IMG/VR virus record: IMGVR_UViG_3300037137_001291 | Coordinates: 1-38,060 of that record | Source: a virus | Strand: one strand, 5' to 3' | DNA length: 38,060 nt | Shown: one piece after another, positions 22,125 to 30,793 of the stretch | Layout of the letters: each line of letters opens with the position of its first letter | How positions within the stretch are numbered: position 1 is the first letter of the stretch | The notes under the pieces: model-generated | Seen by the model: the letters and a program-made list of their open reading frames with translations, nothing else | Database searches by the model: none | Told to the model about the DNA's origin: nothing | Program-made: the position numbers and the translations under genes

Positions 22125-22454
22125 TTATCGGCGTTGCGACTGTGCGCTAAGGAATGACGCATGTAATGCTCGCACGTCCCCACGCAGTCCCTCAAGCGTC
22201 GCCGTCAACTGCGCATGGGCACTTATCATTGCCGCATCCTGCTTATCGTTCTCGCGTGAATTATTTACCACTTGCTGTTGTAGAACGGCGATACGCTCGT
22301 CGGTGCGGCTGCGCCAGTCACGATGTTGATCGTACTGCTGCCAGGCGAAAACCAGTATCGCAAATGTCACGCCTACGTGCGCAGCATCTAGTAGCGTTTG
22401 GAATAGCGGCTTTCGCCGCCGCTCGATCTTGTCGTCGTATGCTGTTGTGTTCAC
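22125..22454 (-). CDS. One-span coiled-coil membrane protein (possible inner-membrane spanin)
   Basis: A GTG start gives 109 residues. A basic N-terminus ('KIERRRKPLF') precedes a transmembrane segment at about 25-43 ('DAAHVGVTFAILVFAWQQY'), which predicts the N-terminus inside. A long polar helix follows with Gln/Glu-rich heptads ('ERIAVLQQQVVNNSRENDK'). This topology is that of Rz-type inner-membrane spanins, and a lipoprotein gene follows at once. It could equally be a tail-associated membrane protein. Confidence 0.6.
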   Translation of the reverse strand: MNTTAYDDKIERRRKPLFQTLLDAAHVGVTFAILVFAWQQYDQHRDWRSRTDERIAVLQQQVVNNSRENDKQDAAMISAHAQLTATLEGLRGDVRALHASFLSAQSQRR

Positions 22455-22460
22455 GACACA

Positions 22461-24920
22461 TTACGCTCTTTCGCCTTCGGTTTTCAGTTGTGGCATCACG
22501 GCAACTATCGTCACCGGCAACGGCTGATCGTTGACGTAAGCCACTCGCACGCCCTGGTCATTCCACGTCGAATCCGCAGTCCTGTAGGTGTCTCCTGTGA
22601 ATGGCGCGTTCGCCTGATCCATCGGCGCACTCGCATCGCGCAATTCCAATGAAACAAGATTTCCATCAGGGTCCTCGCCAATCTTGCCTCCGACTGTCTC
22701 GAAGAATCGAATCACAACGCCGATCAGCTTGGCGAGCTTTCCCTGCGCCGTCCCGTCCGGATTGCCAGCGTTGAACCTCATGGTCTGCATCTTGCACGGA
22801 CAAGTCAGGCCGATGTGTACCGTCTTGCCGGTTTTGTTTGGATCGAGAGTAACCGCCCCGCTCGATACCACCAGCGGCCGATGCACCGCCCCGTCGTGCA
22901 GGATGTCAACCGTCATGCCCTCAAGATGACCCATGCCGGAAAACGTGCTGGCAGGCGCCCCGTCGTAGGACAACCCGGCGTCAACATGGAATGCGTCCCA
23001 CACCCTGATCGTGCCCTCGGTGTAATCCGATGGCGGCGGCGTATAAGCCGGATGCGAAGATGTCTGCGCCCCACCTGGGTACTCGACATGGCCCAGCCAT
23101 TCGACATACCTACGATTGGTTGACGCAACCACGCGGCGGACGATCATGTAAACGTCGTCCTGCGCATTGTTTGGGGCCGCAATCGAGGCCACTGACTCAA
23201 CATATCCAGGCCCGCCAAGCGGCTGTCGATGCCAACCATAGACCTGCTGCTCACGGTTGTAAGTGAACGCCATCAACAGACCGTCGGCACGCACGCACCA
23301 CAGGATCGCATCGGGATCGCGCTGGAATGCCATCTGCAACACCCCAACCAGGCCCACCGTTAGCGAGGTGCCGTTGGTCGTCATGTTCTCCGATAGCACC
23401 GTCAGATCCTTGGCGGTGTAGCCATTCGATTGAATGTCGAACGTGAGCTCGCGTACCTTGCGCCCGCCGCGCTGTACGAACAGCGTGAACTCGGAGACAA
23501 CCAATCCCTGCGCACCATTCGATCCGTATCCTGACTGGCGCTTCGCCTGCGCGTTGTCGGACGCGAAGGGATCGCCACTGGTTATTTCCGTGATCGCGTA
23601 TTCGCCCGTGCTTGTGCCTACCAGGAGCGCATCCGTAGCACGCATCCACTTGATGAAATCGTTGTTGTCTGCGGCGAGCGAAAGCGTAAGCGCGGATGAG
23701 TCGGTCGTCTGTCCGCCATCCAACGGATTCTGATTCTCGAAATCTGACGGGACCGAACCCCACACCGTAGAATCGCGCCCCCAACACAACCGGCCGCGGA
23801 AGAACGCAACGGAACGAGGGAAACCGTCCGTCGCAGTCCACGCCATGTACGCCCATTTCGTCGTCGGCGTTGCTGCCGCAGTCGTCACCGACCACGGGAA
23901 TCGCTTCATGATCGAAACGGTCACGATGGTCGTGCTGGTGAATCCGGTTATCAGACACACGCCAAATCCATCGTCTGTCCAATTCCATTGAATGCCAGCA
24001 TCGCCGTCGTATCGCATCCCTACCGTGTGCGTCGGCTTGACCGTTCCAGTTGTCGAGGCATTGACCGCGATGTAGTTGTTCAGTCCTGAACGCCTCCGAT
24101 CGTTGGCAGCGATGACCTTCCCCGGCTCCCACGTCTTGATCGGATTGTTGGTCGGCTGCTCGACGTAGAAGTTCTGTCCCACCATCGCCGCGGTGAAGAT
24201 TGCCGCACTGGCGGTCAGCGTGACGCCCCCCCCCACATCAGCAGAAGCCTGCACCGTAGTCGTCGTGATGTTGACCGACTTGAACGGAGTCGGCACTTCC
24301 ATGTTGGCGCCGATATTTTCGATCTTGAATGAGCCGACACCGATGCGAGAGAGCTTTTGCGGGAAGAAACGCGGGTGCGCGATGTAGAGCACATCATTGC
24401 TCTGCGCGAATTGCAGCGCACAAGTCCCGTCAGAATTGGTCAGATCAGCGAACAGGAATCCGGTTGGCACTTCGTATATGGACCCCGTTTGCGCATACCA
24501 AAAACTCGCATTGGGCGGTTGCTGATTGGTGTTGGCTGCGGTGCAGTAGTAGTTCACGCCGGAACGGGATGCCAGATCGGCCAGGACGTAAGCCGTCGAG
24601 AGATTCCAGGCCAGCGGCGTGCCGGTGCTCAACTGCCCGTGGTTGACGTAGAAGCGGATGTAGAGCGGCCCGAACTCGCAGACGTAGGACGAGCCGTTGC
24701 CAATCTCGAATGGCACCAGCCATGCCTTGCTGATCGAATCCAGTTTGATCGGGGCGATGTAGCGCGTCCCGCCACGCCTTTTCAACGGACCCTGCACCGT
24801 CGGGATGAAATTCTCGCATCGCTTCAAGGCGTGCGCGTACTTGTCAAGATCAGTGCGTCCATCCAGCAGTGGAGAGAGCTCTCCTGCGTTGAAACTCGTT
24901 TGGACTGGCGATGCTTTCAC
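22461..24920 (-). CDS. Tail tubular protein B-like nozzle protein
   Basis: 819 residues from the GTG that overlaps the stop of the TTPA gene (GTGA); a TTG 21 bp upstream is an alternative. The N-terminus is diagnostic: 'QTSFNAGELSPLLDGRTDLD', 'KYAHALKRCENFIPTVQGPL' and 'RRGGTRYIAP'. The rest is beta-rich, as expected for the propeller-like nozzle at the tail tip (T7 gp12 family). 'TRYIAP' and 'SVAFFRGRLCWGR' are typical of the family. It forms the end of the tail tube below the TTPA ring. Confidence 0.9.
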   Translation of the reverse strand: MKASPVQTSFNAGELSPLLDGRTDLDKYAHALKRCENFIPTVQGPLKRRGGTRYIAPIKLDSISKAWLVPFEIGNGSSYVCEFGPLYIRFYVNHGQLSTGTPLAWNLSTAYVLADLASRSGVNYYCTAANTNQQPPNASFWYAQTGSIYEVPTGFLFADLTNSDGTCALQFAQSNDVLYIAHPRFFPQKLSRIGVGSFKIENIGANMEVPTPFKSVNITTTTVQASADVGGGVTLTASAAIFTAAMVGQNFYVEQPTNNPIKTWEPGKVIAANDRRRSGLNNYIAVNASTTGTVKPTHTVGMRYDGDAGIQWNWTDDGFGVCLITGFTSTTIVTVSIMKRFPWSVTTAAATPTTKWAYMAWTATDGFPRSVAFFRGRLCWGRDSTVWGSVPSDFENQNPLDGGQTTDSSALTLSLAADNNDFIKWMRATDALLVGTSTGEYAITEITSGDPFASDNAQAKRQSGYGSNGAQGLVVSEFTLFVQRGGRKVRELTFDIQSNGYTAKDLTVLSENMTTNGTSLTVGLVGVLQMAFQRDPDAILWCVRADGLLMAFTYNREQQVYGWHRQPLGGPGYVESVASIAAPNNAQDDVYMIVRRVVASTNRRYVEWLGHVEYPGGAQTSSHPAYTPPPSDYTEGTIRVWDAFHVDAGLSYDGAPASTFSGMGHLEGMTVDILHDGAVHRPLVVSSGAVTLDPNKTGKTVHIGLTCPCKMQTMRFNAGNPDGTAQGKLAKLIGVVIRFFETVGGKIGEDPDGNLVSLELRDASAPMDQANAPFTGDTYRTADSTWNDQGVRVAYVNDQPLPVTIVAVMPQLKTEGERA

Positions 24921-25537
24921 GAATTTCTCGACATGACCCAAGTATCATCCGGCAGAGGCGACGGAGGCAATTCGATGGCGTTTATCAACGCAGCCCTGCT
25001 CATGGTCGCGTCATACAATTCCTGCGCAACGCCGACTTTTGCGGTTGATTCGGTAATCGTCATGCAGATCGCCATAGCCAATCGGCAGGCGAGTGCTTCG
25101 ACGAAACAAGGGTCGAATCCCTGCGCATCCGTCATGTCGTAGATGTACCTGACGTTGACCGACGGTGCGGCCGTCGTGCCGTCGTTCAGCCCGGTCAAGA
25201 TCTGCCGACCTTCGATGGTGAATTCGGACAAGTCGCTGCTACGGTAACTCGACAGATCGAGGCCCGGAAAGAAATTGCCGACTTGGATAACGCGCAGACA
25301 GTCAGCCGGCATATTGTACGCCAGGCCGTAGCCGAAAGGTGGCGGCGTCACCAACGCCGGCAACTGCGCGCGTTTGGTGGCAAAAGTCCAGATGTTCGCA
25401 CGCAACTCGAACGGTCGCACGATGTCGTAGTTCGACTTGCAGGTACGCGCTTCCTTGGAGTCGTCGGTATCGGCGACGATCCTGCCGCCGCCGATGATCG
25501 ACAGCGCGCGATTCATGATTTCGACGGATGACGGCAT
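24917..25537 (-). CDS. Tail tubular protein A-like adaptor
   Basis: 206 residues, close to T7 gp11. 'SSVEIMNRALSIIGGGRI' at the start and 'IVRPFELRANIWTFATKRAQ' plus 'GYGLAYNMPADCLRVIQVG' are family features. 'ALACRLAMAICMTITESTA' marks the conserved helix before the C-terminus. It should form the 12-mer ring connecting portal to nozzle and provide the binding site for tail fibres. Junctions: TAATG with the gene before, GTGA with the next. Confidence 0.9.
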   Translation of the reverse strand: MPSSVEIMNRALSIIGGGRIVADTDDSKEARTCKSNYDIVRPFELRANIWTFATKRAQLPALVTPPPFGYGLAYNMPADCLRVIQVGNFFPGLDLSSYRSSDLSEFTIEGRQILTGLNDGTTAAPSVNVRYIYDMTDAQGFDPCFVEALACRLAMAICMTITESTAKVGVAQELYDATMSRAALINAIELPPSPLPDDTWVMSRNS

Positions 25538-27075
25538 TATTTGCTCCGACGTGGCGTGTAGGCGATTGTAGTCCCACCACCGCCCGATGCGGTGCCGGTG
25601 AACTCGGTTCCGTCCGCCCCGTAGCCCACGCCGAGCAGCACGTCGGAGGTTGTGGGCAACACCAGATCGCCATTGAATTCGATGCCGTTGCCACCGTAAT
25701 TTACGCCGTTCCTGACATCGTTGGCGATCGGCTGCAACAAGGTTCCAGTCAGGTTGTCAGTCGGCCCGTACACCACCCCAATATCAACATCGTTGACCGC
25801 AGGGAACGTCCCTCCACCAGCCGGCGGCGGAACGTGCGCGAACTCCACAACGACGGTGCTGGTTGCTGTAACGATATTGTTTAGGGCTGAAGAAAATCTT
25901 GCGCCGCCAACGCAAATCCCAATGCCCTGCCCTGCTTCAATCTCAATACCCTCGCCGTTAAGTGCTTCGGTATCCCACAACACCTGTTCCGCCATCAGAC
26001 CAAAACGCAAGTTAGGGCTGGCCGTGATTTGCAGCGGCATATTCAATACGGCATTGCGAATTGTCCCGATCCGCAGTTGCGCCGTTATGGATGCTCCCGA
26101 CGCCCCTGCCGTGCCGAGTGTCGCGTCCGAGTGAATTGAGAATGCCGCTCCATCCTTGTACCCGGCAGGAACAGAAAAAATCGGCCCCTTGTAGCATTTC
26201 ACGCTGGACGGCAGCGCAGCGTTAGCTGTGGAGTGCGGCATCGGCGTGATTTCTTGGCCTGGATTCAACACGCCGTCAATTTTCACTAACCTATATTCGG
26301 TGTTGATAGAAGGATTGCCAACCGCGTATGCTTCTCCTGCTGGTATGTCCTCAATTACCGACACTTCCAGCGTAACTCCAGAGCCGCTGTTGTTCATCAA
26401 CGCCCATTGCGCAATGTCATTGGTGTATCCAGAAGCCACATTCTCCATCGTGGAAAAGTTGTAGCATTCCCCGGTTGCGGTAACTTTTACCGCCAGGTGC
26501 GGCCCATGTGCGAATGGAACGCCAACGGATTGTTGAATCAGCGCCAATCCTTCGCCAGCAGCCAGCGTCCAAGACTGCATCGCGGTGTCCATTCCTGTTG
26601 AATAGAGCCCGGCCATTGAATGCTCACTCGGCCCGCCGCGGCAGTCACCGGCGGCGCCGCCGGCATAGGCTAGTTCGGTAAACGGGTAAAATGAAACGAC
26701 GGTGGTTTGGTTGATTTGGGAAGGAGAATCCGGCACACGCCTAAATGTTCCTCCGCTGACTGTAACGCTGTCTGGATTGACCAGAAAGGTTACTTGCGAT
26801 GGAAGCGTTGCGGCGCTGCTTCTGAACTTCACGGCAGGAACATCCGTCCCTCCCGACGCCGCGGTAATTCTGTCCAGCGTTCGAAACCCCGCCAGCGCCG
26901 CTAAACCAGCAGTGTTATCGCCAACCGGAGCCGTCGGGTACAGGGACACCCTGCGAACGATGATCTTGCGTCGCGGGTCAGCGACTTCATTGTTCATCAG
27001 CGCGAAAATCGTGTTATCTCCAACACGATTGCATAGATTACTTGCTTCCGCCGTCCATGTTTGTTGTTCTGCCAC
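25537..27075 (-). CDS. Structural protein with repeated modules and GVxYG C-terminal repeats
   Basis: 512 residues from GTG 27075; TTG 27081, which overlaps the upstream stop, is an alternative. Two regions share a module with the preceding gene: near the N-terminus ('NTIFALMNNEVADPRRKI') and mid-protein ('IAQWALMNNSGSGVTLEVS', then 'ITPMPHSTANAALPSSV'). The last 90 residues hold three degenerate copies of DVxxGVxYGxxxxxxTG: 'DVDIGVVYGPTDNLTG', 'DVRNGVNYGGNGIEFNG' and 'DVLLGVGYGADGTEFTG'. The place just upstream of TTPA fits a neck or head decoration protein. The family is not recognised by name. Confidence 0.65.
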   Translation of the reverse strand: MAEQQTWTAEASNLCNRVGDNTIFALMNNEVADPRRKIIVRRVSLYPTAPVGDNTAGLAALAGFRTLDRITAASGGTDVPAVKFRSSAATLPSQVTFLVNPDSVTVSGGTFRRVPDSPSQINQTTVVSFYPFTELAYAGGAAGDCRGGPSEHSMAGLYSTGMDTAMQSWTLAAGEGLALIQQSVGVPFAHGPHLAVKVTATGECYNFSTMENVASGYTNDIAQWALMNNSGSGVTLEVSVIEDIPAGEAYAVGNPSINTEYRLVKIDGVLNPGQEITPMPHSTANAALPSSVKCYKGPIFSVPAGYKDGAAFSIHSDATLGTAGASGASITAQLRIGTIRNAVLNMPLQITASPNLRFGLMAEQVLWDTEALNGEGIEIEAGQGIGICVGGARFSSALNNIVTATSTVVVEFAHVPPPAGGGTFPAVNDVDIGVVYGPTDNLTGTLLQPIANDVRNGVNYGGNGIEFNGDLVLPTTSDVLLGVGYGADGTEFTGTASGGGGTTIAYTPRRSK

Positions 27076-27077
27076 GA

Positions 27078-27602
27078 TCAAGCATCCGTGAACGTGATTT
27101 CCAGATCGGCCGTGCCAACTGCCCCGGCGCCGTTATTCTGAATATCGTATCCCTCGCTATTGCCGCTCACGCATCGCAGCGGTTGTAAATTGGAGTCGCC
27201 CGCCGTCGGTAGGTAGATTTGCGTGTTCGGGAGCATGATCTCCCAATTGGGTTGGCCCGTTCCGGTAGTGATCGCTTCCTCGGTCAACCACAGCCATCGC
27301 CGAAACGTCGCGCTACCCGTCACCGTGCGCCCATTCCCCGCGGTAGTGTTCGCGTTCAGCGCGGTGTTTGCCGTGCTGTGGGCTACCGGCGTAATCGCCG
27401 TTCCCGCGCTTGATGCCGTGGTGCGGCGAATGACCATCAGCGTAAGCGCCGCCGCGACTGCGGCCGTCTGGTTGTTCCACATGGCAAACCTGTAGCAGTC
27501 AACCGTCCGCGCAGCCGCCGCCGCGTTGAAAACGTCGTGCATCGACTTAGCCGCCGCGAACGCGACACCCTGCGAAAGTGCTTGCCATGTGTTTGCCATC
27601 AT
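27078..27602 (-). CDS. Structural protein related to the following larger gene
   Basis: 174 residues from ATG 27602 (ATGA overlap; a second ATG follows at once). It contains 'DCYRFAMWNNQTAAVAAAL' and 'ITPVAHSTANTALN', closely similar to the middle of the 512-residue protein next door, so the two are partial paralogues. 'WLWLTEEAITTGTGQPNWEI' and 'SEGYDIQNNGAGAVGTADLE' follow. Probably a neck/decoration subunit; no enzyme motif. Confidence 0.65.
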   Translation of the reverse strand: MMANTWQALSQGVAFAAAKSMHDVFNAAAAARTVDCYRFAMWNNQTAAVAAALTLMVIRRTTASSAGTAITPVAHSTANTALNANTTAGNGRTVTGSATFRRWLWLTEEAITTGTGQPNWEIMLPNTQIYLPTAGDSNLQPLRCVSGNSEGYDIQNNGAGAVGTADLEITFTDA

Positions 27603-27895
27603 GCCCCCAGCATCAGAATTTGCGGACGAATGTGCCTCGTATAAGCGTCGAAAGCGACGAATTCGCTCGCCTTGCCGGCGGGCGTGACAACAATCGGGTC
27701 TACCTTGCGCTCGCGCAGCGCGGTCAACGCGCGCAAGCAATCGTCGCGGACATCGCCAGGCGGCAAGCCGCGATACCGTTGCTCTTGAATTGGCAGGGCG
27801 AAGTCGATGCAGGATAGCAGCGATGCCGCATTCACCCCATGCGGAACTTCCACGCTCCATCGTCCGCGTTGCGCATCCCACAACATGCGCAGCAT
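27599..27895 (-). CDS. Hypothetical late protein, 98 aa
   Basis: Begins two bases after the preceding stop and ends in an ATGA overlap. The sequence is a mix of hydrophobic and charged segments ('LWDAQRGRWSVEVPHGV', 'DDCLRALTALRERKVDPIVV', 'FVAFDAYTRHIRPQILML'). Position among small head-tail genes suggests a virion or assembly role. No family recognised. Confidence 0.6.
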   Translation of the reverse strand: MLRMLWDAQRGRWSVEVPHGVNAASLLSCIDFALPIQEQRYRGLPPGDVRDDCLRALTALRERKVDPIVVTPAGKASEFVAFDAYTRHIRPQILMLGA

Positions 27896-27897
27896 GG

Positions 27898-28182
27898 CTA
27901 AGACTCGCGCTGGATGATTTGGACGCCAGCCCCGGCGTTCAGCCGGCCCTTGAAGCCGACCGTTACTAGGACATGCGAAACCCGGTATGTCAACGGAACG
28001 GCCGTGCCGGTGCGTAGCTTCTGTTCCGCCAATCCCCCGCGCAGCAACGGCGCGAAGGTATCAACGTAGTTTTCGCCGTAGCATCGCTGGCACGCCACAA
28101 TGCGGGCAGGCTCGTCGACATCCCACTTTACGAATATGCTGGCCCCGCAGTTCGAGCATGTAAAGCGTTCGACCGTTTCCAT
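27898..28182 (-). CDS. Zinc-ribbon protein, 94 aa
   Basis: The ATG at 28182 overlaps the stop of a mini-ORF by one base (TGATG); a GTG directly before is possible. Residues 9-36 form a clear zinc ribbon: 'CSNCGASIF' and 'CQRCYGENY'. The C-terminal half is beta-rich ('VPLTYRVSHVLVTVGFKGRL'). A zinc ribbon among virion genes is unusual but seen in several phages; role unknown. Confidence 0.65.
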   Translation of the reverse strand: METVERFTCSNCGASIFVKWDVDEPARIVACQRCYGENYVDTFAPLLRGGLAEQKLRTGTAVPLTYRVSHVLVTVGFKGRLNAGAGVQIIQRES

Positions 28183-28244
28183 CACGCCTCCGCCGCCGCT
28201 GCCGCGATGCGCTCGGCCCGCTCAACGGATGGAGTTGAGTTCAT
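28182..28244 (-). CDS. 20-codon mini-ORF bridging two late genes
   Basis: MNSTPSVERAERIAAAAEA-like product of 20 residues (five consecutive Ala). Its ATG overlaps the stop of the coiled-coil gene (ATGA) and its TGA overlaps the start of the zinc-ribbon gene (TGATG). Without it there would be a 58-bp untranslated gap. It may keep ribosomes moving between the genes; a function for the peptide is not implied. Confidence 0.4.
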   Translation of the reverse strand: MNSTPSVERAERIAAAAAEA

Positions 28245-28735
28245 GCTTCCTCAAACGCCTTGCGTGCCGCGTCCTTCGCCGCCGCCGCGCGCTGACGGAT
28301 GCCCTCTAGCCGTCCTTCTTCCTCGACGATAGTGCTGCGCAAGGAAGCGAGCTTTTCGGTCAGCGTGTACGCCTGGTCGTTCAGTTCATTGATCTTGGAT
28401 TGAACCTCGGCAACCATTGCCGCAGTTTTGGCCTCTGCATCACCGACAATCGCAGCCGCCTTATCCTTTGCGTTGGCAAGCATAGACTTCGCGCTGTCTT
28501 TGGCGTCTGCCGCTTCGGCCTTCGCTTTTTCGAGGGAAGCAGACGCCGCGACGAGTTCGCCTCTAGCGGCGTTCGCAGAATCCTTCGACTCTCGCGCAAC
28601 CTGTTCATAATTGGCGAGCGTATCGAGTGCATTCTGCGCCTCGGAGAATGCGCGAAAAGCGCGCACCATGTTGCCAATCTCTGACGCCGCCTGCTGTAGA
28701 TTGGGTTTTTCCTCATGACGTTCAACCTTGCTCAT
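28241..28735 (-). CDS. Coiled-coil late protein, 164 aa
   Basis: ATG 28735 overlaps the stop of the previous gene (ATGA). From residue about 45 to the end it is a continuous helix with strong heptad character: 'AASASLEKAKAEAADAKDS', 'AKDKAAAIVGDAEAKTAAM', 'INELNDQAYTLTEKLASLR' and 'EEEGRLEGIRQRAAAAKDA'. The composition resembles phage tail tape-measure-like or scaffold helices, but the length is short. It may be a rod or assembly chaperone in the neck. Confidence 0.7.
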   Translation of the reverse strand: MSKVERHEEKPNLQQAASEIGNMVRAFRAFSEAQNALDTLANYEQVARESKDSANAARGELVAASASLEKAKAEAADAKDSAKSMLANAKDKAAAIVGDAEAKTAAMVAEVQSKINELNDQAYTLTEKLASLRSTIVEEEGRLEGIRQRAAAAKDAARKAFEEA

Positions 28736-29085
28736 GAGCGCCCCCGACGAACGTACAGTGTTGCTATGAGGCTGGTCGTGCCATCGCCAGCCGTCACAAT
28801 CGGCCGCACGAATCGGCAAACCTCGGCAATCTGCTCGATCGCTGCCGCAGTCTTGCTGATGGCAGCGGCCTGTGCATCGGTCAACGTGTAGTAGTTGCCA
28901 GCCACGTTGCCGCCCTGCCACACGATAGTCCCGCCGACTCCGAACGTACCGGAAAACTCTATCGAGCCATCCGCGTAGTCATAGAGTTCGAGGGGATTCC
29001 CATCGTCGCCATTCAACAGCCCTGTCCATTGGTATTGCTCGACGTTGGTGGCGAGTTGTGCGCGTATTGCTTGCCTAGTCGCCAT
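28732..29085 (-). CDS. Hypothetical late protein, 117 aa
   Basis: Second gene downstream of the terminator at 29.3 kb. N-terminal helix ('TRQAIRAQLATNVEQY') followed by a beta-rich domain ('SIEFSGTFGVGGTIVWQGG'), a helix ('AAISKTAAAIEQIAEVCRFV') and a final strand ('TTSLIATLYVRR'). The layout looks like a small virion subunit. No named family recognised. Confidence 0.6.
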   Translation of the reverse strand: MATRQAIRAQLATNVEQYQWTGLLNGDDGNPLELYDYADGSIEFSGTFGVGGTIVWQGGNVAGNYYTLTDAQAAAISKTAAAIEQIAEVCRFVRPIVTAGDGTTSLIATLYVRRGRS

Positions 29086-29088
29086 GAC

Positions 29089-29289
29089 TTACACCGGCGG
29101 CCAAGCGTCTTTGACGATGTACGCGGTGATCGACTCCAGCATCCTAAGCGCCCGCAACTTGCTGTTGTTCGCAGCGTCGTAGGTAAAGCGCACGTCGATC
29201 GGATTGGCACCCGTGGCGGCGGCGCCCTCAACCACGTCGCTGAATTTGTCATCGCCGAAAGTGGTGAGCGTGTAGTAACGATCTGCCAT
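29089..29289 (-). CDS. Small late protein, 66 aa
   Basis: Preceded by AGGAGT 6-8 bp before the ATG and located directly after the terminator hairpin, so it is translated only from read-through or a promoter overlapping the terminator region. The product ('YYTLTTFGDDKFSDVVEG', 'IDVRFTYDAANNSKLRALR') looks like a compact alpha/beta subunit. Function unknown. Confidence 0.6.
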   Translation of the reverse strand: MADRYYTLTTFGDDKFSDVVEGAAATGANPIDVRFTYDAANNSKLRALRMLESITAYIVKDAWPPV

Positions 29290-29301
29290 GTTTTACTCCT
29301 G

Positions 29302-29330
29302 AAAAACCCCGGAGACAAAAGCCTCCGGGG
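29302..29330 (-). terminator. Rho-independent terminator after the cement gene
   Basis: On the (-) strand an 8-bp perfect stem (CCCCGGAG pairing with CTCCGGGG) closes an 8-nt loop and is followed by five U. It is 15 bp beyond the cement gene stop. It divides the late operon just after the most abundant products (capsid and cement), so downstream tail genes would be made at lower level by read-through. Confidence 0.9.
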
Positions 29331-29345
29331 AATAGCAGCGCACCA

Positions 29346-29849
29346 TTACTCGGTGTAGCCGACGCGCAGCGTTGACTGGCCCGTGGCCGTCGTGGCAACG
29401 GTCAGGGTGCCGCAAACGTCGTACATGATGCCAGGATCGGATGCCAACCCGAGCACCTGCCACAACGGCTGCTCGTACAGCGTCGGCGTGACCGTGGTGG
29501 ACTCGTTGGTAACATCGGTCAGGATCGCCAGCGCACTCGTAAGCACTTGCGCCGACGCGAACAGGGCGACGGAAACGACCGCGCCACCATCCGCCGTGGT
29601 CTTGTAGAGCCCGATGTCCATCGCCGGAGCCGTTGCGATCGCAGTGCAACGCAAATAAATCTGGTCGATGACCGCGTTCGACGGCACGCGGCAGTACCGA
29701 TAGATCGAAGCGATCGAATCGGCTGCGCCGTGTTCGACCTTGCCCTTGGCGACGATGAGCGCACCGCGAGCGACCGCGGTTTTCGGCAGGAGCGACCCCG
29801 CCGTATCCATCGCCGTGATTGCCGCTGACTTGACGAGTACGACTGCCAT
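29346..29849 (-). CDS. Capsid cement/decoration protein (Bbp16-like)
   Basis: 167 residues, preceded by AAGGAA. It follows the major capsid gene, the same order as Bbp17-Bbp16 in BPP-1, where the second gene encodes the capsid cement protein. 'ARGALIVAKGKVEHGAADS', 'ASIYRYCRVPSNAVIDQIYL' and 'MDIGLYKTTADGGAVVSVAL' are typical of this beta-rich family. Expected to trimerise on the outer capsid surface. Confidence 0.8.
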   Translation of the reverse strand: MAVVLVKSAAITAMDTAGSLLPKTAVARGALIVAKGKVEHGAADSIASIYRYCRVPSNAVIDQIYLRCTAIATAPAMDIGLYKTTADGGAVVSVALFASAQVLTSALAILTDVTNESTTVTPTLYEQPLWQVLGLASDPGIMYDVCGTLTVATTATGQSTLRVGYTE

Positions 29850-29884
29850 GATTTGTTCCTTTGGTCAGAGGGTTGAGGGATGGA

Positions 29885-30793
29885 TCAACGGCACCAGATG
29901 CGGACGACTTTCTTTTCCTCAAGCCGCGTGGCGTTCGCCATGAGGTAGAGGTACGCCTGCCACGGCTGGCCGGAAAGATCGTCGCGCTGCGAAACCTTGG
30001 TACGGATATCCTGCCACAGCGCCAGGTGTACGCCCGATTTCGCCCACATGTGGACGGAACGCGACGTACCCGCCAGGTCGTCCGTGCCAAGCAGCAGGCG
30101 CTCCGAGTGGATGAACTGCACACCCAGGAAGCGTTCGATCCTGCCCTCGCGCAGCACCGGCATATTGCCCGGTCCACCCATCGGGTTGTAGTCCTCGCTA
30201 ACGATCTGTATTTCGTTCAGCAACGCTTCTTCCTCGATCGCGCTGATGACGCAAAAAATCTGATCGTCCGGATCGACTTCCGCCGCCCGCAGGAGCCGGA
30301 TACCGCGCTTCAGCTTGTCCACGTTCAGGCTCGACGTCGTTCCGCCCAGCGAAACGCTCACCGTATTGCCGGAGAGAATCGGCGTTGCTGTGGCACCCGT
30401 CTTGCCGGTCTGCGCGCTCGCCGCAAAAGCGGCGATGATGAGGTCGTCGAACTTGCGATTGGCGCCCTGCACCGCGTTCTGCACATACCGCGATTTCGGA
30501 TCCGACAGCACCTTCAATTCGTCGAAGGTGTCGACGATCTGGTTCAACTCGAATTGCAGGGGAGCGACCCAACGGCGATCGGTCAGCGCGTCCACCCGGC
30601 CGATGGGGCCGAATTGACTCGTAACCGCCTGCATTTCGATCGGGCCGAGCTGGTCGACCGGGGAAACCTGCTCGCCCTTGTAGCCGCCCTTGAAATCGAC
30701 GGCATCGCGCAGGCGTGAGACTTTTTGTTGAACAAGCAGGCCAACATTCGTGGCGAACTGCTGTCCGTACAGTGCTGGGAGATTGGCGGACAT
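29885..30793 (-). CDS. Major capsid protein (BPP-1 Bbp17-like HK97 fold)
   Basis: 302 residues. 'NVGLLVQQKVSRLRDAVDF', 'VDALTDRRWVAPLQFELNQI' and 'LRAAEVDPDDQIFCVISAIE' are typical of the BPP-1/Bcep22-type capsid family, and 'GVQFIHSERLLLGTDDLAG' followed by 'MWAKSGVHLALWQDIRTKV' lies in the C-terminal domain. Situated between scaffold and cement genes. AGAGG lies before the ATG. A 239-bp gap with repeats precedes it, the longest in the late operon, and a terminator follows the cement gene, which would let the two be expressed at high level. Confidence 0.87.
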   Translation of the reverse strand: MSANLPALYGQQFATNVGLLVQQKVSRLRDAVDFKGGYKGEQVSPVDQLGPIEMQAVTSQFGPIGRVDALTDRRWVAPLQFELNQIVDTFDELKVLSDPKSRYVQNAVQGANRKFDDLIIAAFAASAQTGKTGATATPILSGNTVSVSLGGTTSSLNVDKLKRGIRLLRAAEVDPDDQIFCVISAIEEEALLNEIQIVSEDYNPMGGPGNMPVLREGRIERFLGVQFIHSERLLLGTDDLAGTSRSVHMWAKSGVHLALWQDIRTKVSQRDDLSGQPWQAYLYLMANATRLEEKKVVRIWCR

